Below are positions 58,460 to 64,000 of a stretch of 64,000 bases of DNA, one piece after another. The translations under genes were made by a program, and so were the position numbers. The notes beneath the pieces are model-generated. The model was not told where the DNA came from. It was given only the letters and a program-made list of their open reading frames with translations, and ran no database searches. Source of the DNA: Burkholderia sp. OK233. Lineage in GTDB: Bacteria > Pseudomonadota > Gammaproteobacteria > Burkholderiales > Burkholderiaceae. Each line of letters begins with the position of its first letter. Positions within the stretch are counted from its first letter, which is position 1. The DNA lies in contig NZ_OCSR01000002.1 in assembly GCF_900230185.1 (NCBI RefSeq), positions 2,294,001-2,358,000 of the forward strand. Reading direction: 5' to 3'.

Positions 58460-58846
58460 ATGGGAAAACTCAAACCATTCGTTGTCGTCGTCGATGACGA
58501 TGAATCGGTGAGCCGGGCGATCAAGCGATTGCTGCGCTCCATCGGGATCGCCGCCGAAACGTTCGCCAGCGGCGACGCGTTTCTCGACGTCCTCGCATCG
58601 ATGCCTTCCTATCAACCCGATTGCGTCATCCTCGACGTGCAGATGCCCGGGCTCAACGGACTCGAAGTCCAGCGGCGTTTATCGGGCAAAGGCATGCCGG
58701 TGATTTTCATTACCGCACACGACGAGATCGGTGTACGCGAGCATGCGCTCGCGGGCGGCGCGGTTGCCTGGCTGCGCAAGCCCTTCAACGACGAACTGTT
58801 TGTCAAGACGGTGCGCGCCGCACTCGACGGTGAGCCACCTGCATGA
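58460..58846 (+). CDS. Lone receiver-domain response regulator (FixJ-type receiver without output domain)
   Basis: A 128-residue receiver. It has V-V-D-D-D-E-S near residue 11, phosphoacceptor Asp59 (V-I-L-D-V-Q-M-P-G-L-N-G) and Lys in W-L-R-K-P-F. It ends just after the domain, with no DNA-binding part. It resembles the receiver of the preceding FixJ regulator and could act as a phosphate sink or anti-regulator of the kinase. It is preceded by palindrome site 4, which suggests feedback control. Confidence 0.9.
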   Translation: MGKLKPFVVVVDDDESVSRAIKRLLRSIGIAAETFASGDAFLDVLASMPSYQPDCVILDVQMPGLNGLEVQRRLSGKGMPVIFITAHDEIGVREHALAGGAVAWLRKPFNDELFVKTVRAALDGEPPA

Positions 58847-58894
58847 AGCGATTGACGAGGCCCGCGCAAAGCCCGCGGCGCTAATTCACGCGTT

Positions 58895-58912
58895 ATGGGA
58901 CCAAAGGCCAAT
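58895..58912. promoter_or_regulatory. Palindrome site 5 (ATGGGACC-AA-AGGCCAAT)
   Basis: A less exact site: GGACC and CCAAT are kept with two mismatches in the right arm. It lies about 143 bases before the glycine-zipper gene start (59047), which may lead into the efflux operon. Confidence 0.45.
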
Positions 58913-59046
58913 TGCCATTGAACGACGCGAAATCCAATAATTGACTCGGGTAATCAGGGTCGAAGATGGCGCCTGGTTCGGAATCGGGCGCACGCATAAG
59001 CGCACGCCAATGGCTCGCCTTCAGGGAAATCGAACGGAATCTGACC

Positions 59047-59523
59047 ATGCAACCGATCGTGCGAGGGTTGACGGGTGTGCTTGTGCTGACGCTGGCGTGT
59101 TCAGCGGTTGCGCAGCAGCCCATCGTTTATCCGGCCAAAGGCCAAAGCGTCAGCCGGCAGCAAACCGATACCGCGGAGTGCCAACTATGGGCGAAGCAGA
59201 CGACCGGTGTCGATCCGGTGGTGCTTGCCCAGCAAGGCGCAACGCAATCCGGCGCTCCGCAGCCGCAAGGGCAACGCCTGAGAGGCGCAGCCGGCGGAGC
59301 AGCGTTGGGGGCCGCGGTGGGCGCGGTGGCCGGTGACGCCGGCAAGGGCGCCGCGATCGGTGCAATCACCGGCACGGCCGCCGGTGGTATGCGAGCACGC
59401 CGCACGCAAGAGAATGCAGCCGCGCAAACGCAGGCTAACCAGCAGCAAATTTCGCAAGCGTTGAACACCTACAACCGTGCGGTGGCTGCATGCATGACGG
59501 GCCGAGGCTACACGGTGCAGTAG
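59047..59523 (+). CDS. Exported YMGG/glycine-zipper protein
   Basis: A 158-residue exported protein. Signal peptide of about 26 residues ending in S-A-V-A-Q. After an N-terminal segment with D-T-A-E-C-Q-L-W-A comes a glycine-zipper region (G-G-A-A-L-G-A-A-V-G-A-V-A-G-D-A-G-K-G) and a closing part with Y-N-R-A-V-A-A-C-M-T-G-R-G-Y. The zipper suggests insertion in or contact with the outer membrane, as in YMGG proteins. Two cysteines could bond. The frame is open to 58966; ATG 59047 is placed at the signal peptide. Confidence 0.85.
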   Translation: MQPIVRGLTGVLVLTLACSAVAQQPIVYPAKGQSVSRQQTDTAECQLWAKQTTGVDPVVLAQQGATQSGAPQPQGQRLRGAAGGAALGAAVGAVAGDAGKGAAIGAITGTAAGGMRARRTQENAAAQTQANQQQISQALNTYNRAVAACMTGRGYTVQ

Positions 59524-59552
59524 AACTCACGCGCAGCAGGAGAGAGGCATCC

Positions 59553-59972
59553 ATGAACAGGACATGCAAACGTGCAGCGCTTGGGACTCTGGCTCTGATG
59601 AGCGGGCTCTTTTCGGTGGCGTTAGCGCAGACGGCAGCGGCGGCTCAGTTCGACGGCAGCGTACCGCTGATATGCGCCACCATCGACGCCGACGATTGCG
59701 ACCCCGGTGAGCTCTGCTTGCGCGCGCTGCCGTCCGAGTTGGGAGCGCCGCAATTCCTGCGCATCGACTTCGCGAAGAAAGCCGTCATCGGACCGCAACG
59801 CACCACCGCCATTCGCTTCATGGACACCGGTCCCGACCAGATCCTGATGCAAGGCATAGAACTGGGTTATGCGTGGACGATCGCGCTCGACAAGACGGTG
59901 GGCTCGATAACTGTCACGCTCGTCAACCATCAAGACACGCTGGTGCTGTTCGGCGCCTGCACGCTAACGTAG
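59553..59972 (+). CDS. Exported protein of unknown function upstream of the efflux genes
   Basis: A 139-residue exported protein. Signal peptide of about 31 residues ending in A-A-A-A-Q. The mature part contains four cysteines in A-T-I-D-A-D-D-C, G-E-L-C-L-R-A-L-P, I-C and a final G-A-C-T-L-T. No family was recognised. AGGAG precedes the ATG. It lies 18 bases before the adaptor gene, so it is probably part of the efflux operon. Confidence 0.85.
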   Translation: MNRTCKRAALGTLALMSGLFSVALAQTAAAAQFDGSVPLICATIDADDCDPGELCLRALPSELGAPQFLRIDFAKKAVIGPQRTTAIRFMDTGPDQILMQGIELGYAWTIALDKTVGSITVTLVNHQDTLVLFGACTLT

Positions 59973-59989
59973 CCGCAACGGGTGAAGCG

Positions 59990-61252
59990 ATGAAACCTGC
60001 AAGCCACGCGATGTTCACGCAAAGGCCAGTTCCGGGCCATGGTGACGCAACGGTAAGCGTGCGCGGGCTTCTCATGCTTGCCATGCTGACCCTGTGCCTG
60101 GTTGCCTGTCACAAGGCGGCGACGCTGCCCGCAGCAGGACAGACCGAGGTCACCGTGATGCCGGTGGTGCAGACCGACACCCCCGTCGATTTCGAATATA
60201 CCGCGCAAACGCAGAGCTCTCGCGAAGTCGAGATTCGCGCGCGGGTGGATGGTTTTCTCGACAAGCGGCTCTATACCGAAGGGCAATTGGTTCACGCCGG
60301 ACAAACCCTCTTCCAGATGGACCCCAAGCCTTTTGACGCGGCGTTGCAAACCGCCAGAGGCCAGCTCGCACAGCAGCAGGCGCGTCTAACCGTCGCGAAG
60401 GCGAATCTCGCGCGTGTGATTCCGCTGGCCGCGCAGAACGCATTGAGCCAGAAGGATCTCGACGACGCAACCGGCAACGAGAAGCAGGCTGAAGCAGCGG
60501 TGATCGCGGCACAAGGCCAGGTGCAAACCGCGCAACTGAACCTTAGCTACACGACCATCAAGTCGCCGCTCACCGGTTTGTCCAGCTTCGCGAGGCAACA
60601 GGACGGCAGCTTTGTCACCGCCTCGGCGTCGGGCTTGCTGACCTATGTCTATCAACTCGATCCGATGTGGGTCAACTTCAGCATTTCAGAAAATGAGTTG
60701 TTGAAGTTCCGCGAAGAGGTCACGGCAGGCCGTTTGCGGTTTCCGGCTAATGACGACTTTGAAGTCACGGTGATCATGGCGGATGGCACCGAGTTTCCTA
60801 ACCACGGTCATATCAGTTTCGCGAATCCCGCTTTCAGCACCGAGACCGGCACGTTTCTCGTACGGGCGTCATTCGCGAATGAGAAAGGCCAGTTGCGTCC
60901 TGGCCAGTTCGTGCGGGCACGCGTGTCCGGCGCTTCCCGGCCGAAGGCGATCCTCGTGCCGCAACGCGCGGTCTTGCAGGGTGCGAAGAGCCATTTCGTG
61001 TGGGTTGTGGACAAAGACTCGAAGGCGCATCAGCGTGTCGTGGAAGTGGGTGAGTGGCATGGCGACGACTGGTTCATCACCCAGGGGCTGCAACCGGGCG
61101 AGCGCGTGGTGGTGGACGGCGCGATTCGCGTGGCGGCCGACGTGCCGCTGAAGATCGTCGCGGCGCCGGCCGCGCATGCGGCGGCCAACGTGCCAGGGGG
61201 CGGGGAGAGCAGTTCGACGGGACGCCCGTCCGACACGACCGCCGCGCAGTAG
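59990..61252 (+). CDS. RND efflux periplasmic adaptor lipoprotein
   Basis: A 420-residue membrane-fusion protein. A lipobox L-C-L-V-A-C places the acylated Cys at 40. Domains in order: lipoyl half (R-A-R-V-D-G-F-L-D-K-R), alpha hairpin (about 130-200), second lipoyl half with T-T-I-K-S-P-L-T-G, beta barrel and membrane-proximal domain (P-Q-R-A-V-L-Q-G). Close to MexA/AcrA-type adaptors. The frame is open back to 59873; ATG 59990 lies at the signal peptide. The pump gene follows 12 bases later. Confidence 0.93.
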   Translation: MKPASHAMFTQRPVPGHGDATVSVRGLLMLAMLTLCLVACHKAATLPAAGQTEVTVMPVVQTDTPVDFEYTAQTQSSREVEIRARVDGFLDKRLYTEGQLVHAGQTLFQMDPKPFDAALQTARGQLAQQQARLTVAKANLARVIPLAAQNALSQKDLDDATGNEKQAEAAVIAAQGQVQTAQLNLSYTTIKSPLTGLSSFARQQDGSFVTASASGLLTYVYQLDPMWVNFSISENELLKFREEVTAGRLRFPANDDFEVTVIMADGTEFPNHGHISFANPAFSTETGTFLVRASFANEKGQLRPGQFVRARVSGASRPKAILVPQRAVLQGAKSHFVWVVDKDSKAHQRVVEVGEWHGDDWFITQGLQPGERVVVDGAIRVAADVPLKIVAAPAAHAAANVPGGGESSSTGRPSDTTAAQ

Positions 61253-61264
61253 GGGGATCGCGAC

Positions 61265-64000
61265 ATGAATATCTCCCGCTTCTGCATTGACCGGCCGATT
61301 TTTGCGTCGGTGATTTCGATTGTCATCACGCTCGGCGGCGCGGTAGCGATGTTCAACCTGCCGATCGCGCAGTATCCGGACGTCACTCCGCCGCAGATCA
61401 CGATTTCCGCCAATTATCCCGGTGCGAACGCCGACGTGGTGGCCAACAACGTGGCCGCACCGATCGAGCAGCAGGTGAACGGTGCGGACAACATGATCTA
61501 CATGAACTCCTCGAGTTCATCCACCGGCAACCTGACCATCAACGCATTCTTCCAGATCGGCACCAATCCGGAACTGGCGCAGGTCGATGTGCAGAATCGC
61601 GTGAACCTCGCGTTGCCGCAACTGCCTTCGTCGGTACAGTCGCAGGGTATTCAGGTGCAGAAGAAGTCGTCGGCCTTCATGATGGTGATTGCGATCTACT
61701 CACCGGGCGAGCGCTACGACGCGACGTATATCGCCAACTACGCGAACATCTATGTACTCGATGCGCTCAAGCGCATACCCGGTGCGAATCAGTCGGCCAT
61801 CTTCGGTACGCCGGATTACGCGATGCGAATCTGGCTCAAACCCGACCGCATGGCACAGCTCGGTATCACAGCGGGCGATGTGCAGCGGGCGGTCGCCAAC
61901 CAGAACCAGCAGTTCGCCGTAGGCCGTCTCGGCCAATCGCCGACCGGCTCGCCGGTCGAGCAGTCGTTCGCCGTGACCACCACCGGCCGCCTCAGCGAAC
62001 CCGACCAGTTCGACAACATCATCATCCGGGCAGCCAGCGGCGACGCGGCGATCGTGCGTCTCAAGGACATTGGCCGCTCCGCGCTGGGTCAGAAGGATTA
62101 TTCGATCCGCAGCCGCTTTCAGGGCAAGCCGGCCACGGTCATCGCGGTGTATCAGCAGCCTGGCGCCAACGCGCTCGACGTCTCGAAGCAGGTCCACGCG
62201 GCACTCCAGGAAATGAAAAAGACCTTTCCTGAAGGCCTCGAATACGACATCGCGTTGGACACGACCGACTTCACGCGCGCGTCGATTTCCGATGTCGTGT
62301 ACACCTTCTTCGAGGCGCTCGTGCTGGTCGTGATCGTGGTCTTCGCGTTCCTGCAGAGCTGGCGCGCGACGATCATTCCCGTTATCGCGGTACCGGTGTC
62401 GATCATGGGCACCTTCATGGGGATGCTCGCGCTCGGCTTCTCGATCAATATGCTGACGCTGTTCGGCATGGTGCTGGCGATCGGCATCGTGGTGGACGAC
62501 GCGATCGTGGTGATCGAGAACGTCGAGCGGAATATGAACGTGCACAAGCTGAGTCCGAAAGACGCCGCCAGGCGCGCGATGGACGAAGTGGCCGGCCCGG
62601 TGGTCGCGATCGTGCTCGTGTTGTGCGCGGTGTTCGTGCCGGTGGCTTTTCTCGGCGGCATTACTGGGCAGTTGTACAAGCAGTTCGCCATCACCATCGC
62701 GATTTCGGTCATTTTCTCCGGGCTGGTTGCGTTGACGCTCTCGCCGGCGCTGGCCGCCTTGCTGTTGAAGCCGGGGCATCACGAAAAGAAGGGCTTCTTC
62801 AAGTGGTTCGACAGGAACTTCGCGAAGATGACGGACCACTACACGTCCGTCGTCAAGCTGGTGATCAAACGCTTCGTGGTCGCGCTGTTGCTGTTCGCCG
62901 GCATGATCGCGCTGGCGGTGGTGATGATGCGCACCATTCCAACCTCGTTCCTGCCACCTGAAGATCAAGGCTATCTGCTCGGCGCGGTCATCATGCCGGA
63001 CGCGGCGAGTCTCGATCGAACCGGTGACGTGTCGAAACGCGTCACCGATTACTTCATGAAGCAGGCTGCGGTGAGCAGCGTGACCATCGTCGACGGCTAC
63101 AGCCTGCTCGACAGCCAGAACAAGAACAACGCGAGCACGTTCTTCATCGGTTTCAAGAGTTTCGATGAGCGCTACAAGTTCGCCAATATCAGGACCCAGA
63201 ACGCGAAGGCCGTGCTGATCGATGCCTACGAGAATCTTTCAGAGGTCAGGGAAGGGATCATCCTGCCGGTCAATCCACCGTCGATTCCGGGGCTCGGCAC
63301 GACGGGCGGCACCGAGATGTGGATTCAGAGCAAGGGCGACGCGACCACTTCGCAGTTGGCCGGGGTCGTGGACGACTTCGTCGCGAAGGCGAAACAGCGG
63401 CCGGAATTGTCACGTGTGACTTCCACGTTCAATGCGTCGTCGCAGCAGTTGCTGGCCGACGTCGACCGGGACAAGTCGGAAACACTGGGCGTACCGGTTG
63501 AAGAAGTGTACAGCGCGATGCAGACGATGTTCGGCTCGCTCTATGTCTCGCAGTTCAACCGTTCGAGCCGGCTATGGCAAGTGATTTTGCAGGCCGAGCC
63601 GTCATACCGCCTGACGCCGCAGGATCTGAGTCAGCTCTATGTGCGCAGCAGAACAAACAGCATGGTCCCGCTCAAGGCGGTGGTGACGACGAAGTACGTC
63701 ACGGGTCCGGACCTGGTCACGCGCTTCAACAATTTCCCGGCTGTGAAGATTACGGCCAACGCCGCGGCCGGCTACAGCTCCGGGCAAGTCATCACTGCGC
63801 TCGAGGAAGTGGCCGATCAGGTGATGCCGTCCGGCTACGGCGTTGGCTGGAGCGGAGAGGCTTACGAGGCGCGCCAATCGGGTGGCACCTCGGGGCTCGT
63901 GTTCGTGTTTGGTCTCGTGATGGTGTTCCTGATTCTGGCCGCGCAATACGAGAAGTGGAGCTTGCCGTTCGGGGTGCTGCTGGCGGTGCCGTTCGCGCTG
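61265..64000 (+). CDS. RND multidrug efflux pump subunit, 3' end beyond the window
   Basis: The first 912 residues of an HAE1-type RND pump are present and the frame is open at the window edge. It starts M-N-I-S-R-F-C-I-D-R-P-I-F-A and has twelve-helix topology with two large periplasmic loops. The proton-relay aspartates in helix 4 are present (G-I-V-V-D-D-A-I-V-V). The motif F-L-P-P-E-D-Q-G-Y marks the second half. GGGG lies near the ATG at 12 bases from the adaptor stop. Full family length is about 1040-1060 residues, so about 130-150 are missing. An outer-membrane partner was not seen in the window. Confidence 0.95.
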   Translation, partial: MNISRFCIDRPIFASVISIVITLGGAVAMFNLPIAQYPDVTPPQITISANYPGANADVVANNVAAPIEQQVNGADNMIYMNSSSSSTGNLTINAFFQIGTNPELAQVDVQNRVNLALPQLPSSVQSQGIQVQKKSSAFMMVIAIYSPGERYDATYIANYANIYVLDALKRIPGANQSAIFGTPDYAMRIWLKPDRMAQLGITAGDVQRAVANQNQQFAVGRLGQSPTGSPVEQSFAVTTTGRLSEPDQFDNIIIRAASGDAAIVRLKDIGRSALGQKDYSIRSRFQGKPATVIAVYQQPGANALDVSKQVHAALQEMKKTFPEGLEYDIALDTTDFTRASISDVVYTFFEALVLVVIVVFAFLQSWRATIIPVIAVPVSIMGTFMGMLALGFSINMLTLFGMVLAIGIVVDDAIVVIENVERNMNVHKLSPKDAARRAMDEVAGPVVAIVLVLCAVFVPVAFLGGITGQLYKQFAITIAISVIFSGLVALTLSPALAALLLKPGHHEKKGFFKWFDRNFAKMTDHYTSVVKLVIKRFVVALLLFAGMIALAVVMMRTIPTSFLPPEDQGYLLGAVIMPDAASLDRTGDVSKRVTDYFMKQAAVSSVTIVDGYSLLDSQNKNNASTFFIGFKSFDERYKFANIRTQNAKAVLIDAYENLSEVREGIILPVNPPSIPGLGTTGGTEMWIQSKGDATTSQLAGVVDDFVAKAKQRPELSRVTSTFNASSQQLLADVDRDKSETLGVPVEEVYSAMQTMFGSLYVSQFNRSSRLWQVILQAEPSYRLTPQDLSQLYVRSRTNSMVPLKAVVTTKYVTGPDLVTRFNNFPAVKITANAAAGYSSGQVITALEEVADQVMPSGYGVGWSGEAYEARQSGGTSGLVFVFGLVMVFLILAAQYEKWSLPFGVLLAVPFAL

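Noticed and set aside
61700..62968. Minus-strand open frame opposite the RND pump
   Set aside because: Highly charged low-complexity translation typical of antisense; the plus-strand pump gene is continuous to the window end.
1..64000. tRNA, rRNA, insertion sequences or prophage genes
   Set aside because: No cloverleaf-like segment, rRNA stretch, transposase or integrase motif was seen in any part of the window.

Overview
The window comes from a GC-rich beta-proteobacterial chromosome, most likely Burkholderia sensu lato (Paraburkholderia/Caballeronia type). The pointers are codon usage strongly biased to G/C at third positions, a DUF4148 gene (a family largely confined to Burkholderiales), eight LysR-type regulators scattered among small catabolic modules, and many exported envelope proteins. 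No rRNA, tRNA, CRISPR array, prophage, integrase or transposase was found. Naming the organism is inference; the gene calls below rest on protein motifs read by eye.

Layout. 1-206: 3' end of an SDR. 0.3-6.1 kb: a SulP transporter carrying a cyclic-nucleotide-binding domain, divergent from a SAM/class III cyclase/ATPase protein. 6.3-17.0 kb: a catabolic neighbourhood (agmatinase-type ureohydrolase, two sister LysR regulators around an orphan ABC binding protein, aldehyde dehydrogenase, NCS1 permease, GMC alcohol dehydrogenase, a third LysR). 17.1-18.5 kb: exported PEBP-like protein and an FSH hydrolase. 18.5-23.6 kb: periplasmic asparaginase, double-domain Asp/Glu racemase, dicarboxylate/amino-acid symporter and LysR, all on the minus strand. 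23.6-32.6 kb: DUF4148 protein, a LysR-MFS-creatininase module, a TlpA-like thioredoxin, a GFA protein, an OmpR/EnvZ-type two-component system and a Tat-exported hydrolase. 32.7-39.2 kb: MHS permease, class II aldolase, AraC regulator, hydrolase, GNAT, aldo/keto reductase, SnoaL-like protein. 39.4-46.9 kb: glutamate/aspartate-type ABC importer (gltIJKL) with aminotransferase, SDR and HMG-aldolase-like genes, divergent from LysR. 47.0-49.0 kb: quinone-oxidoreductase-like gene divergent from LysR. 49.0-64.0 kb: a dense envelope block (YSC84 lipoprotein, K+ channel, large repeat-bearing exported protein, bestrophin-like membrane protein, MetA-type outer-membrane protein, small exported proteins, glycine-zipper protein, RND efflux adaptor and pump) surrounding a FixL/FixJ-type kinase, regulator and lone receiver.

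Three regulatory patterns tie these genes together. (1) In 49.7-58.9 kb a palindrome with core TTGGACC-N2-GGTCCAA occurs at five promoters of envelope genes around the FixLJ-type system, once as a perfect 32-bp palindrome, with a weaker sixth match upstream of the kinase; I infer a local envelope/efflux regulon. (2) A three-part promoter element with fixed spacing lies upstream of the DUF4148, tlpA-like and Tat-hydrolase genes, around the OmpR-type system at 29.2-31.3 kb; I infer it is that regulator's operator. (3) Copies of a 36-bp direct repeat, one of them forming the 3' end of the tlpA-like gene, bracket the DUF4148 gene and the LysR-MFS-creatininase module as if they were inserted cassettes. 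A shared LysR-like operator also links the ureohydrolase to the orphan binding protein at 8.5 kb.
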